From CAWBOV01 sp963790525 (lineage in GTDB: Bacteria > Actinomycetota > Actinomycetes > Mycobacteriales > Jatrophihabitantaceae): DNA of 64,000 nucleotides. Position 1 is the stretch's first letter. Every line of letters begins with the position of its first letter. Where the stretch lies: assembly GCA_963790525.1 (NCBI GenBank), contig CAWBOV010000003.1, positions 806,001 through 870,000 of the forward strand. The letters are read 5' to 3'. Below are positions 7,604-17,190 of this stretch, in pieces. Below the pieces are notes generated by a model. That model had not been told where the DNA came from, ran no database searches, and saw only the letters and a program-made list of their open reading frames with translations. Both the position numbers and the translations under genes were made by a program.

Positions 7604-10321
7604 GTGCTGAAGTGGAACGACGCGGTGATCGCCGAGGTGGAGGCCGCGCTGGAGCAGGCACGTGCCGGTCGGCCGTGCGTCCTGGTCGTCGAGGGCGAGT
7701 CCGGGATGGGGAAGTCGTCCCTGCTCGCCGAGATCACCGCCCGCGCCGTGGACTTCAGGACGACGGTCGTCGAGGCAGCAGAGAGCGCCGAGCCGCGGAT
7801 CTACGGGGTGCTCGCCCAGCTCGGTGTCGGCGAGGATCAGGGCGACGGCGGCAGCATGGTGACTCCGACCGCGGCGGCGCAGGCATTTCGTGCCGTGCTC
7901 GACGAGGACGCGCACCACGGCCCGACCTGTGTCGTCCTCGATGATCTGCAGTGGTCCGACCCGGAGTCGATCAACGCACTTGTGGAGGTGGGGAGTCACC
8001 TGAACGGCGATCCGGTGCTATTCGTCATCGGGACTCGGCCACTCGAGCCGCACCAGTTTCCCAGCTGGCAGCGCTGGGTGGACCAACGCGCGGGGATACG
8101 CAGGATTCGGCTCACCGGCTTGGCCATGATCGAAGCGATCGAGTTCGTCCAGGACATGCGGCCCGATATCTCACCGGAACTGGCCGAGGCACTGTGGCAC
8201 CACACCGCGGGTCATCCGCTCTATCTGCGATCGGTCGTTGCCGAGTACAGCGGATCCGAACTCGCGGAGATGGGGGTCCTGCCCGCGCCGATGGAGTTCG
8301 TCCGGGCGCTCGGCGTCCGCATCGGCCGGGTCTCCAGTGCGGCCCAAGACCTTGCCAAGGCGCTCGGGGTGTTGGGTCTCGGGTGGACGAGCGTCCGCGA
8401 CGTCGCCCTCGTGGCCGGTGTCGAGGAGCCGGCGGCGTCGGTGCAGGAACTCATCGAACTCGGCGTCGTGGAGGTCCGGTTCGCGGCCGCCGGTGATCTC
8501 GTCCGGCCGGCACATGCCCTCGTGCGGGCAGCGATCCTGCAGAGCACGTCGCTGGTCGAGCGCCGGCGACTGCACGCCCGAGCGGCGACGGTGGTGACGC
8601 TTCCGTCGGCCGTGCTCGCGCATCGGCTGGCCGCCACCGATCGGCACGACGACGCACTCGCCGCGGATCTCGAGACACACGCCTTGGCCCTGCACGGGCG
8701 CCGCGCCTACCGCCAGGCCGCCCACTACCTCACTGCGGCGAGCGGGGTGACGTCCGATCTCGCGGCCCGCCGACGTCGCTGGCTCCAGTCGCTCTTCGAA
8801 ACACTGCTGTCCGGTGACCACGCCACCGTGCATGCCGCTGTGGCGGACATCGAGCAGGCCGAGGACGACGTCCGGCGAGAATTCCTGCTCGGCGCGCTGG
8901 CGCAATGGGAACGCCGCCCCTTCGAGGCGCTCGCCCATCTACGCCCGCTATCCGGACTGCAGACCGTCGACCCCGACGTGGAAACGGGGTTCGCCCCACT
9001 CACTCCTTACCGCATCGAGGTGATGCTCGCATGGGCCGGCCTCTTCGCCGGTGCTCCCGAGGACGAGATCGCCCAGGCGCTGAAGCGGGCCGCCGCGCTC
9101 GGCGTCGAGGACCCGGCCCTCCGGCGGTACGCCCGCCTGATCAGCGGTCAGCTGGCTGCCCGCCACATCAACGACCCCCGCGAGTTGCCCGGGCTGGGCG
9201 ACCTGCCGGAGCGGCCTACCGCGGTTCCGGTGAGCGCCACCGAGATGTTGGCCTGGCGCGGCACCGTGCGGTCGGTGTCTGGCCGCTTCGCCGAGGCGAT
9301 CACCGACCTGGACGAAGTGGTGCAGCGGATTCAACGAGGTCAGCACGAGCCCGCCGGCGGGAGCTTCCATGCGATGCTCGGCCACGCCCAGTGGTTCGTC
9401 GGCGAGTGGGCCATGGCGCGGGTCAACTTCCGCATGGCAGCCAGCCTCAGCGGGGCTCACGGGCAACCGGTCGTGCAGGCGGTGCTGCCGCTGCTCGCGG
9501 CGGGTGAGGGCCGGGTCGGTGACGCCGACAGCGACGTCGAGAACGCGCGCGCGATCGTTCGGCAGACGCCATGGCTCGAGGCCGTCAACCTGCTCACCGT
9601 CTCCGACATCGTCCGTCGGCACGCTGCGGGGCCATCGGCGAACCACCTCGATTATGTCCCGTTGCACGATGCGGTCGCGGCCGTACGTGCCGGATCGGCC
9701 CGCCGGCCGCTGCTCTGGATGGCGCACGTCGCGCTGGCTGCGGTGTGGAACGGAGATCAGGAGGACGCGGGTTTCTGCGCGGGCGCGATCGCCGACGCGC
9801 CGGTCGGCTGGGCAGCGGGCATCGGCCACTGGCTGCAGGGACTGATCGCCGAATCGGTCGGTGACGGACGTGCGGCGCTGGGCCGGCTCCGCGCGGCCGT
9901 CGCGGCAGACCTTTCGGACGTCCCGTTCTACCGCGCGCATGTGCACGTCGACCATGCGCGCCTCGCGCTCCTGAACGGCAACGACGCCGCGTCCGCGCGT
10001 TCCCTCGAGGTTGCCGCCGACATCTATGAACGCCTCGGCGCTGCCGGTTACCTGAAGCGTGTCAATGCCCTGCGAGCGGCAGTGCACGAGTCCAGCCGCG
10101 TCGAGGATCTCGGACTGTCCGAGCGTGAACGCGACATCGTCACGTTGCTGGCCACCGGCATGAGCTACGTGCAGATCGCCAGCGCCCTGTTCGTCACCCG
10201 CAGCACGGTCAGCTTCCACCTCGGAAACATCTACGCCAAAGCCAACGTGGGCTCCCGGCACGAGCTCACCCAACTCGCGCACCAGCACCCCGCCGCCTTC
10301 GGCCTCGCCGCACGCGCATGA
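7604..10321 (+). CDS. Large ATPase-type LuxR (LAL) transcriptional regulator
   Basis: 905 aa from the GTG at 7604. Upstream in-frame codons lack family similarity, and the ribosome site is weak. An N-terminal ATPase has Walker A GESGMGKSS (res 31-39) and Walker B CVVLDDLQW (about 109-117). A long helical TPR-like middle follows, then a C-terminal LuxR helix-turn-helix (LSERERDIVTLLATGMSYVQ, ending NVGSRHEL). It is divergent from the MFS exporter and plausibly controls it. LAL proteins usually activate transcription after binding a small ligand. Confidence 0.9.
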   Translation: MLKWNDAVIAEVEAALEQARAGRPCVLVVEGESGMGKSSLLAEITARAVDFRTTVVEAAESAEPRIYGVLAQLGVGEDQGDGGSMVTPTAAAQAFRAVLDEDAHHGPTCVVLDDLQWSDPESINALVEVGSHLNGDPVLFVIGTRPLEPHQFPSWQRWVDQRAGIRRIRLTGLAMIEAIEFVQDMRPDISPELAEALWHHTAGHPLYLRSVVAEYSGSELAEMGVLPAPMEFVRALGVRIGRVSSAAQDLAKALGVLGLGWTSVRDVALVAGVEEPAASVQELIELGVVEVRFAAAGDLVRPAHALVRAAILQSTSLVERRRLHARAATVVTLPSAVLAHRLAATDRHDDALAADLETHALALHGRRAYRQAAHYLTAASGVTSDLAARRRRWLQSLFETLLSGDHATVHAAVADIEQAEDDVRREFLLGALAQWERRPFEALAHLRPLSGLQTVDPDVETGFAPLTPYRIEVMLAWAGLFAGAPEDEIAQALKRAAALGVEDPALRRYARLISGQLAARHINDPRELPGLGDLPERPTAVPVSATEMLAWRGTVRSVSGRFAEAITDLDEVVQRIQRGQHEPAGGSFHAMLGHAQWFVGEWAMARVNFRMAASLSGAHGQPVVQAVLPLLAAGEGRVGDADSDVENARAIVRQTPWLEAVNLLTVSDIVRRHAAGPSANHLDYVPLHDAVAAVRAGSARRPLLWMAHVALAAVWNGDQEDAGFCAGAIADAPVGWAAGIGHWLQGLIAESVGDGRAALGRLRAAVAADLSDVPFYRAHVHVDHARLALLNGNDAASARSLEVAADIYERLGAAGYLKRVNALRAAVHESSRVEDLGLSERERDIVTLLATGMSYVQIASALFVTRSTVSFHLGNIYAKANVGSRHELTQLAHQHPAAFGLAARA

Positions 10322-10423
10322 CCAGGTGACGCGGACAACCGTCTCGGCGCGCGAATGTGCTCGAAGCGTGACGATTGCGGGAATGTGTCGCTGCGATGAT
10401 GGCCGCACGGGCGGGGGAGGGTG

Positions 10424-10810
10424 ATGCAGGTGCGGCGAGATCCTCGGGTGGACGCCTACATCGCCGGCCTGCCGGAGTGGCAGCAGGAGATCTGCCGGCA
10501 CGTCCGTGAGCTCGTGCACGCGGCTGACCCGGCGGTCGAGGAGACGATCAAGCGCTCGGATCGGCCGTACTTTGTGCTCGACGGGAACGTCTGCGCGTTG
10601 CTGGCCACCAAGGACCATGTCAACGTCTTCGTCTACGACCCGACCGTGGCTGATCCCAACGGCGTCATCAACCAGGGGAATGGCAACGCCACCGCCCGAA
10701 CGATCCAGATCTACGGGGACGACGAGCTGAACTCCGACGCGGTGCTCGAACTGTTCCGCGGCGTGATCGCGAACAACGGCGCGGGCGGCTGGCGACGACT
10801 CGCCCGGTGA
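10424..10810 (+). CDS. DUF1801 (YdhG-like) domain protein
   Basis: About 128 aa. GGGGGAGG lies just upstream; ATG 10424 and GTG 10430 are both plausible starts, the latter with better spacing. The core DAYIAGLPEWQQEICRHVRE, ETIKRSDRPYF and the final helix match the DUF1801 fold, a small YjbR/PF08818-like domain of unknown role. Its last 100 bp overlap the 3' end of the convergent MFS gene. Confidence 0.8.
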   Translation: MQVRRDPRVDAYIAGLPEWQQEICRHVRELVHAADPAVEETIKRSDRPYFVLDGNVCALLATKDHVNVFVYDPTVADPNGVINQGNGNATARTIQIYGDDELNSDAVLELFRGVIANNGAGGWRRLAR

Positions 10811-12057
10811 CGCAGCGCGATGCGACGTCGGCCGGACAGTGAGCACGCCGCGATCGCTCCCGCCAGGAGGTACAGCGTCGCCTGGCCGTCGAGGATCGCC
10901 GTCAGCCCGAGTGGAGCCGTGAGCAGGCCGGCGACGAGCATGCCGATCGCCTGGCCCGCGTTGCCGGCGAGATTGAGGGCCGCGAAGGCTCGTCCACGTT
11001 CGGTGTCGGACACGGCGAGCTGCAGGGTGCTCGTGACGGCGGTCGTCAGGACGACACCCGGGGCGCCGACCAGGATGAACAGCGCGACGTAGAGCGCTGT
11101 GGCCGTGGTCAGCGTCGGCGCGTTCCACACCGCCAACGACAGCACCCCGAGCGCCGTCGCCGATGACGCGGTGAGCAGAGCCGGCGCGACGCGGCGGGCC
11201 AGCCCCGTGAGGACGAGGCCGGCTCCGACGGCGCCGATCGCCTGGACGCCGCGCAGCAGCCCGATCTCCGTCGATCCTTGGTGCAGACGTCGCGCGACGA
11301 AGAGCACGAACAGGACGACGAAGATCCCTTGCGCGATCTGGGCGGTGAATGCGACGAACAGAGCGACCCGGGCGCGGCGATCACGCACTGCTGCCAGGAA
11401 CCGGTTCGACCCGACGAGGCCACGTCGACGCCCCGGTGCGGGTCCAGCCTCGCTGGGAGGCGGCGGTGCCTGAGGGCGGGCGGGGCGCCGGGTGGTGAGC
11501 CGGCTGATGACGGCTGCGGCCAGCAGATAGCTGACGACGTCGGCGATCGCTGTCAGGCGCAGCCCGCCCATCGCGAGCACCACCCCGCCGAGCGGGCCGC
11601 CGACCAGCCGTCCGAGGTTCTGGTTCAGCCCGACCAGTGCGTTGGCGCCGAGCAACTCCTCGGGCGGCAGGAGCGTCGGCAGCATCGCGTTCTTCACCGG
11701 GTCGAACAAGGCGGTGAGCGCCGCCTCGACGAGAATGACGGCATAGAGGATCGGCAGGTCCGAGCGGGAGTGGACGGCCAGCAACGGGACCAGCGCCGCC
11801 GCTTGAGCGATCGACACCGTCAGGAGAACCCGGCGGGCGTCCCAGCGGTCGGCGAGTGGACCCGCCAGCGGCGCCAGGACGATGCCCGGCGCCAGTTCGA
11901 CCAGGAAGGCGAACGACGTCCCGAGCGCCGATCCCGTGAGTTGGTACACCACCACGGGCAGCGCGATGAACAGCAGCCAGTCGCCGGCGTCGGACACCAG
12001 GCCGGCCAACCAGACGGAACGGAAGTCCTGCTGCCGTAACGGTTCCGGCACTCTCAT
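10711..12057 (-). CDS. MFS exporter (EntS/MFS_3-like, 12 helices)
   Basis: 448 aa. The start LRQQDFRSVWLAGLVSDAGD and motif A LADRWDARRVLL are typical of the MFS_3/enterobactin-exporter branch; helix pairs continue to about residue 415. The final ~33 residues (Ser/Pro-rich) are encoded opposite the DUF1801 gene and look like a read-through tail. The ATG at 12057 overlaps the ArsR stop (ATGA), so regulator and exporter are one coupled unit. Cargo is unknown; drug or siderophore export is usual for the family. Confidence 0.88.
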   Translation of the reverse strand: MRVPEPLRQQDFRSVWLAGLVSDAGDWLLFIALPVVVYQLTGSALGTSFAFLVELAPGIVLAPLAGPLADRWDARRVLLTVSIAQAAALVPLLAVHSRSDLPILYAVILVEAALTALFDPVKNAMLPTLLPPEELLGANALVGLNQNLGRLVGGPLGGVVLAMGGLRLTAIADVVSYLLAAAVISRLTTRRPARPQAPPPPSEAGPAPGRRRGLVGSNRFLAAVRDRRARVALFVAFTAQIAQGIFVVLFVLFVARRLHQGSTEIGLLRGVQAIGAVGAGLVLTGLARRVAPALLTASSATALGVLSLAVWNAPTLTTATALYVALFILVGAPGVVLTTAVTSTLQLAVSDTERGRAFAALNLAGNAGQAIGMLVAGLLTAPLGLTAILDGQATLYLLAGAIAACSLSGRRRIALRHRASRRQPPAPLFAITPRNSSSTASEFSSSSP

Positions 12058-12620
12058 CGCGGCCGCGACCGGGGAAAGGCCTGCACACCGAGGTGAACCG
12101 TCTCCGCGTCGGCGGGCTCGTCCTCGCGCAGTGTGGCGATGAACGGACGGATCAGGTCGTCGATCTCGCGCGCCAGGGTGCTGAGCTCATCGGGGGTGAC
12201 CCACAACGCGTAGCTGGAGAAGACGTCAGCGTCCCGCCAGCGCCGAGGAACCCGGCTCCGGCCGGCCAGATACTCCCGGCTGAGTCGTTGGTCGAGCTGC
12301 ATCGACGCGGCCACCACCGCCGCGGCCTGGCGCGCGTGCGGCCCCGCCGGGTCGGCGTCGTCGATGATCAAGCCGGTGATCGTCGCGCGCCACGGCCGTT
12401 CTCGCGCGTCGCTCGACTCGTCGGGGCGCACGAGCCCGTGACGCGCGAGCACCCGCAGGTGGTAGCTGCAGTTCGACGGCGTGTCACCGACCGCACGTGC
12501 GCAGACCGACGCGGTCGCCGGCCCGTCCGACATCAGGAATCGCAGCACGTCCTGGCGAACCGGATGTGCCAGCGCCTCCAGCACCGTGGCGTCGTCCACC
12601 ACCAGCCGACGTGCGGGCAT
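12054..12620 (-). CDS. ArsR-family winged-helix regulator
   Basis: 188 aa. The N-terminal helix-turn-helix reads LEALAHPVRQDVLRFLMSDG, then NCSYHLRVLARHGLV as recognition helix. A C-terminal ~100-residue region replaces the short end of classical ArsR proteins and lacks a Cys metal site, so an organic effector is likelier than a metal. GGAGG precedes the ATG at 12620. A perfect inverted repeat lies directly upstream. Co-translated with the MFS exporter. Confidence 0.88.
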   Translation of the reverse strand: MPARRLVVDDATVLEALAHPVRQDVLRFLMSDGPATASVCARAVGDTPSNCSYHLRVLARHGLVRPDESSDARERPWRATITGLIIDDADPAGPHARQAAAVVAASMQLDQRLSREYLAGRSRVPRRWRDADVFSSYALWVTPDELSTLAREIDDLIRPFIATLREDEPADAETVHLGVQAFPRSRPR

Positions 12621-12631
12621 CCGAAACCTCC

Positions 12632-12654
12632 AGTGTGAAAATGTCTTTCACACT
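12632..12654 (-). promoter_or_regulatory. ArsR-type operator, AGTGTGAAA-N5-TTTCACACT
   Basis: A perfect 9+9 bp inverted repeat with a 5-bp spacer ends 11 bases before the arsR start codon, immediately ahead of its GGAGG. A repressor bound here would block the promoter or early elongation, which fits ArsR-type autoregulation of the arsR-MFS operon. It may also touch the divergent LuxR gene at 12796. Confidence 0.6.
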
Positions 12655-12795
12655 GTCTAACACCGCGCGCCGAGATCTGCAACGCTCTTTCAGATCGGCA
12701 CACCGTGCCAGGCCGCACTGCTCGATCCCGGCTGATTGCGCGGGCGAGGTCGAAAATCCCGCCCTGTGCGGCTGGGCGGACCCTAGACTCGCAGC

Positions 12796-15117
12796 GTGAT
12801 CGCGGGGACGCCTCCGCCGGCTGCGCCGTCGGCCTTGCTGGGCCGTGCGTCCGAGGTCGCAATCCTGGCCGATGCCGTCACCGCGCCGGGCACGCGGTTG
12901 GTCACGGTCACCGGCCCGCCGGGCGTCGGCAAGACCCGGCTCGCGCTGGCCGCCGCAGACGCCGTGGCCGGCCGGTTCCCCGGAGGAACCGCCTGGGTGG
13001 ACCTGACCCTCGTAGACGACGCCCGGCTGGTACTGCTGGAGATCGGCCGGTCCCTCGGAGTGGCGCGGGCTGCCGATGAGGATCCGCTCGACCGGATCGT
13101 CGCCGCCCTGCCGGACGAGGACGTCCTGGTCGTCCTCGACAACTGCGAGCACGTCCTGGACGCAGCCGCCGAGATCGGTGCGCTGCTCGCGCGCGGCCCG
13201 ACCCTTCGCGTGCTCGCGACGAGCCGGGAACGGCTCCGGCTGACCTCGGAGCACGAGTTCTCGCTGCCACCGCTGCCCATCCCGCCGGAGCAGGAGGTGG
13301 CCGATCTCGACCGGCTCGGCGCCAACCCCGCGGTGGCGCTGCTGCTGGACCGGGCGCCGTCGCATGTCGCGCTCGATGCCCGCACAGCCCGGGCCCTCGT
13401 CGACGTGTGCATCCGCCTGGACGGACTGCCTCTGGCGATCGAACTGGCCGCGGCGCGTCTGCGCGTCTTCACCCCGAGCGAACTCGCCTTCCGGCTGGAC
13501 CACCGAATGGCGGTGCTGACGGGTGACGTCAGGGACGCCCCCGCGCGCCATCGCGATCTGCGCGGCGCGATCGTCTGGAGCCACGACCTGCTCGCCGAGC
13601 GGGACCGCGTGGTGTTCCGGCGGCTGTCGGCGTTCGCCGGTGACTGGACGATCGAGGCGGCACAGGCCGTCTGCGGTGACAGGGGCGCCGAGACGCCCGA
13701 CGCGATCAGCTCGCTGCTCGACAAGAGCCTGATCCGCCGGACGCCCGACGACGACGGCGACGCCCGGTTCGACATGCTCGTCAGCCTGCGCGAGTTCGCG
13801 GCCGAGCAGTTGCGTCTGCACGGCGAGGAGGACGAGACGCGGGCACGTCACGCGGCCTTCTTCGCCGCGTCCGCCCAGCGGTGGGAAGCGACCGTCGGCA
13901 CCGACGAGGAGAAGGCGACGTGGCCGCTCCTGGGCCGCGTGCGTGCCGACCTCGTGGCGGCCTACCACTTCAGCCGGCGCGGGGCGTCCGACACGGACCA
14001 GACGTTGTGGCTGGCCGTCGGGCTCGGCTGGTTCTGGTACACCCGCGGGTCGTTGGCCGACGCCGCAACCCTCATCGATGTCGTCGCGGAAGCCGGCGAG
14101 GCGTCGTCGGCCGATGTGCGGGCGGCAGCGCTGAGCGCGGCGGGCATCGTGGCATTCGGCCTCGGCCGGGTCGAGGTCGCCGACGAACTCCTCGTGCGGG
14201 CGGCAGAGCTCAGCGGAGCCGCTCGGGATACGCGCCGCATCGCGTTCGTCATGGCGTTCCGTGGGCACGTCGCGCGCGAGCAGGGGCGCACGGACGACGC
14301 CAGGGCCGCGTACACCTCGGCGCGCGCGATGTACCGCGACATGGACAACGCACGGGGCACTGCCTGGGCGGCTCACGACCTGGGTCTGCTCGCGGCGCAG
14401 GTCGGCGACCTCGTCGAGGCGGAGGTTCTGCTGCGCGAGGCGGTGGCCACGTTCCGGGTTCTGGAGTACGACTGGGCCCTCGCGGTGTCGGCGTGCATGC
14501 TCGCGTCGGTCCTGCTGCGTACCGGTGCCGGCGGGGCGGTGGACGAACCCGCGGCGCTGCTCGGCGAGGCGTTGATGCTGCACGACCTGGTGGGTGATCG
14601 ACGCGGTGTCGCGCAGTGCATCGAGGGGCTGGCCCAGGTCGCGTTCGCCCGAGGAGAGGCGGCGACGGCCGCCAGGCTGCTCGGTGCTGCCGCGGCCCAG
14701 CGCCTGCGTGCGGCGACACCGCCCACCGACGTCGAGCACACGACGATCGATCGACTCGACGACGCGGTGGCGCGCGCCCTGGGCCGGGGCGCGGCCGATC
14801 ATGAGCGGCACACGGGACGCACGATGCCGGTGGCCGCCGCCCTGACCACTGCGGCCGGCGTGGCGACGACGGCACAGGGGCGTGGCGCGCCCGCGGTCGG
14901 TGACCCGCTCACTCCCCGACAGGTGCAGGTCGCGTCGCTCGTCGCGGCCGGCAACACCAACCGTCAGCTGGCGCGCGCCCTCGGAATCAGCGAGAAGACC
15001 GCAGAGATCCACCTGCGCAACATCATGGAGCGGCTGAACGTGCCCAGCCGCGCAGGGGTGGCCGCGTGGGCAGCCACCCGCGGCCTCAGCCCACCCCATA
15101 GGGGTAATCCCTTATAG
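12796..15117 (+). CDS. ATPase-LuxR regulator (NB-ARC/TPR type)
   Basis: 773 aa from a GTG at 12796. The N-terminal ATPase carries GPPGVGKTR (res 40-48) and LVVLDNCEHV (res 111-120), typical of the AfsR/NB-ARC-like group. A winged region and TPR-like repeats follow, then a LuxR-type helix-turn-helix near the end (LTPRQVQVASLVAAGNTNRQ ... KTAEIHLRNIM). It lies 75 bp before the methyltransferase gene on the same strand, so it is the probable pathway regulator of the modification genes to 19.3 kb. Confidence 0.9.
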   Translation: MIAGTPPPAAPSALLGRASEVAILADAVTAPGTRLVTVTGPPGVGKTRLALAAADAVAGRFPGGTAWVDLTLVDDARLVLLEIGRSLGVARAADEDPLDRIVAALPDEDVLVVLDNCEHVLDAAAEIGALLARGPTLRVLATSRERLRLTSEHEFSLPPLPIPPEQEVADLDRLGANPAVALLLDRAPSHVALDARTARALVDVCIRLDGLPLAIELAAARLRVFTPSELAFRLDHRMAVLTGDVRDAPARHRDLRGAIVWSHDLLAERDRVVFRRLSAFAGDWTIEAAQAVCGDRGAETPDAISSLLDKSLIRRTPDDDGDARFDMLVSLREFAAEQLRLHGEEDETRARHAAFFAASAQRWEATVGTDEEKATWPLLGRVRADLVAAYHFSRRGASDTDQTLWLAVGLGWFWYTRGSLADAATLIDVVAEAGEASSADVRAAALSAAGIVAFGLGRVEVADELLVRAAELSGAARDTRRIAFVMAFRGHVAREQGRTDDARAAYTSARAMYRDMDNARGTAWAAHDLGLLAAQVGDLVEAEVLLREAVATFRVLEYDWALAVSACMLASVLLRTGAGGAVDEPAALLGEALMLHDLVGDRRGVAQCIEGLAQVAFARGEAATAARLLGAAAAQRLRAATPPTDVEHTTIDRLDDAVARALGRGAADHERHTGRTMPVAAALTTAAGVATTAQGRGAPAVGDPLTPRQVQVASLVAAGNTNRQLARALGISEKTAEIHLRNIMERLNVPSRAGVAAWAATRGLSPPHRGNPL

Positions 15118-15192
15118 CCGCCACGCTCCGCCGCGCGTCAGCCTGTAGTTGCCCACGAAAACGTGGGATCGGAGACGAGCAAGGAGCAAGGC

Positions 15193-16248
15193 ATGGCACT
15201 CGATGAAGACAAGTTGATGGATTTCCTGCACCGGTTCGTGGGGGATCTCGGCGCGACGATCGCGGCCGGCAACGTCGTGGTGGGACACCGGCTGGGGCTG
15301 TACCGCACCCTGGCCGGCTCGCCGGGGACGTCGGACGAACTTGCCCGCCGCACGGACTGCGACCCGCGCTACATCGCCGAATGGCTGCGCGGTCAGGCGG
15401 CCGGCGGTTACGTCACCTACGACGCGAGCACGGACACCTACTCGATGACAGAGGAGCAGGCGTTCGTCCTGGCCGACCCCGACGGTGCGGTGTACGCACC
15501 GGGCGCCTTCCTGCTGGCCCTCGGGTCCCTTCAGGCGGAGGAGAAGGTGGTCCAGGCCTTCCGCAGCGGCGACGGCATCGGCTGGCACGAGCACGCCGAC
15601 GAGGTCTTCCTCGGCTGCGAGCAGTTCTTCCGCCCGGGCTACCACGCGAACCTGGTCGCGAACTGGATCCCCGCACTGGACGGGGTCGAGCAGAAGCTGC
15701 GCGACGGGGCGCGGATCGCCGACGTGGGCTGCGGCCTCGGCGCCTCGTCCGTCCTGCTCGCGCAGAACTACCCGAACTCCGAGGTGGTGGGGAGCGACTA
15801 TCACGACGAGTCGATCGAGCTCGCGGAGAAGCGCGCCGCCGACGCCGGTGTGGGCGAGCGTATGTCGTTCCAGGTCGCTTCCGCGCAGACGTTCACGGGC
15901 AGCGGGTACGACCTGGTGACCACGTTCGACTGCCTGCACGACATGGGCGATCCCCTGGGCGCCGCCACGCACATCCGCCAGGCGCTGGCCCCGGACGGCA
16001 CCTGGATGATCGTCGAACCCTTCGCGGGGGACACGGTGGCCGACAACCTCAACCCCGTCGGGCGGGTGTACTACAACTTCTCGACGTTCCTGTGCGTTCC
16101 GAACGCGCTGTCGCAGGCAGGCGGCTACGCCCTCGGCGCCCAGGCCGGGGAGCGCGCGATCGCCGAGCTGGTGACGCGGGCGGGCTTCACGCGCTTCCGC
16201 CGCGCGAGCGAGACGCCGTTCAACATCGTCTACGAGGCACGGCCCTGA
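15193..16248 (+). CDS. Class I SAM-dependent methyltransferase with winged-helix N-terminus
   Basis: 351 aa; ATG 15193 follows AAGGAG at 15181. The N-terminal ~110 residues form the dimerisation/winged-helix region seen in small-molecule O-methyltransferases (HRLGLYRTLAGSPGTSDELA). The Rossmann half has motif I IADVGCGLGASS and the acidic residue in EVVGSDYHDESI; FDCLHDMGDP is motif IV. It heads a run with the hydrolases and glycosyltransferase, so the substrate may be a lipid or secondary metabolite. The exact acceptor cannot be read from sequence. Confidence 0.9.
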   Translation: MALDEDKLMDFLHRFVGDLGATIAAGNVVVGHRLGLYRTLAGSPGTSDELARRTDCDPRYIAEWLRGQAAGGYVTYDASTDTYSMTEEQAFVLADPDGAVYAPGAFLLALGSLQAEEKVVQAFRSGDGIGWHEHADEVFLGCEQFFRPGYHANLVANWIPALDGVEQKLRDGARIADVGCGLGASSVLLAQNYPNSEVVGSDYHDESIELAEKRAADAGVGERMSFQVASAQTFTGSGYDLVTTFDCLHDMGDPLGAATHIRQALAPDGTWMIVEPFAGDTVADNLNPVGRVYYNFSTFLCVPNALSQAGGYALGAQAGERAIAELVTRAGFTRFRRASETPFNIVYEARP

Positions 16249-16251
16249 CCG

Positions 16252-17190
16252 ATGGCTGCAGCCGGACAGGTGCAGTTCAGCGGAGCAGGCGGCACAGTGG
16301 TCGGTGTGCGCGCACGTGAGCCGGACCGCAGGGGGTACGCCCTGCGGTCCGGCGTGCGGCTCTACTACGAGGTGTTCGGCACCGGCTCGACGACCGTGCT
16401 GCTGCTGCCGACGTGGGCGATCGTCGACTCCCACGCCTGGAAGATGCAGGTTCCCCATCTGGCCCGCCATTTCCGCGTGATCACGTTCGATCCCCGTGGC
16501 AACGGTCGATCCGACCGCCCGTCGGCCGAACGCGAGTACGCCGACGTCGAGTTGGCCGCCGACGCCGTCAGCGTCCTGGACGAGACGGGCACCGACTCGG
16601 CGGTGTGCGTCGGGCTGTCGATGGGCGCCGGCATCCTGCTCCGGCTGGCCGTCGCACACCCGTCCCGCGTCCGCGCGGCGGTCTTCGTCGGCGCGTCGAT
16701 GCGGAGCGGACAGGCCATCGCCGAGCAGTGGGACCGACCGTTCGAGCAGGAGCGGCAGGCCTACCGGGGCTGGGAGAAGTACAACGCCCACTACTGGCGT
16801 CAGGACTACGCCGGGTTCGCCCGGTTCTTCTTCGAGGAGGCGTTCCCCGAACCCCACTCGTCCAAGCACATCGACGACGCCTTCTCCTGGGCGATGCAGA
16901 CCGACCCCGAGACGCTCATCGCGACCGAGCGGGCGGACTACCTGGGGGAGTCACCGGTGGACGGCCGGCCGATCGCGGTGGACCTCGCCTCCCGCGTGAA
17001 CTGCCCGTGTCTGGTGGTGCACGGCAGCGACGACCGCATCTCCGCTCCGGAGACCGGCACGGCACTCGCCGCCGCGCTCGGCTGCGGCATCGAGATCGTC
17101 GACGGAGGCGGTCACTGCGTGCCGGCGCGGCACCCCGTGCGCTTCAACCTGGTGCTCCGCCGCTTCGTCGAATCCCTGGCGGTGCGCTGA
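16252..17190 (+). CDS. Alpha/beta hydrolase (Ser nucleophile)
   Basis: 312 aa from ATG 16252. By comparison with its neighbour paralog, GTG 16297 or 16306 (giving a start like VRAREPDRRG) may be the true start. The nucleophile elbow is GLSMG (Ser123), with Asp in HGSDDR and His in GGGHCVPARH; DPRGNGRSDRP is the conserved loop after strand 4. The stop TGA overlaps the ATG of the next gene (17190). The two hydrolases share the opening AREPDR, YYEVFG and PEPHSSK, so they arose by tandem duplication. Substrate unknown. Confidence 0.88.
   Translation: MAAAGQVQFSGAGGTVVGVRAREPDRRGYALRSGVRLYYEVFGTGSTTVLLLPTWAIVDSHAWKMQVPHLARHFRVITFDPRGNGRSDRPSAEREYADVELAADAVSVLDETGTDSAVCVGLSMGAGILLRLAVAHPSRVRAAVFVGASMRSGQAIAEQWDRPFEQERQAYRGWEKYNAHYWRQDYAGFARFFFEEAFPEPHSSKHIDDAFSWAMQTDPETLIATERADYLGESPVDGRPIAVDLASRVNCPCLVVHGSDDRISAPETGTALAAALGCGIEIVDGGGHCVPARHPVRFNLVLRRFVESLAVR

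Noticed and set aside
8948..11128. 726-codon minus-strand frame across the first LuxR gene, DUF1801 and MFS 3' ends
   Set aside because: Crosses three recognisable genes in other frames and has no family features.
12484..15099. Long minus-strand frame of 871 codons opposite the LuxR regulator
   Set aside because: Composition is Arg/Gly/Asp-rich without any motif, and the plus strand holds a clear ATPase-LuxR protein; a GC-codon-bias shadow.
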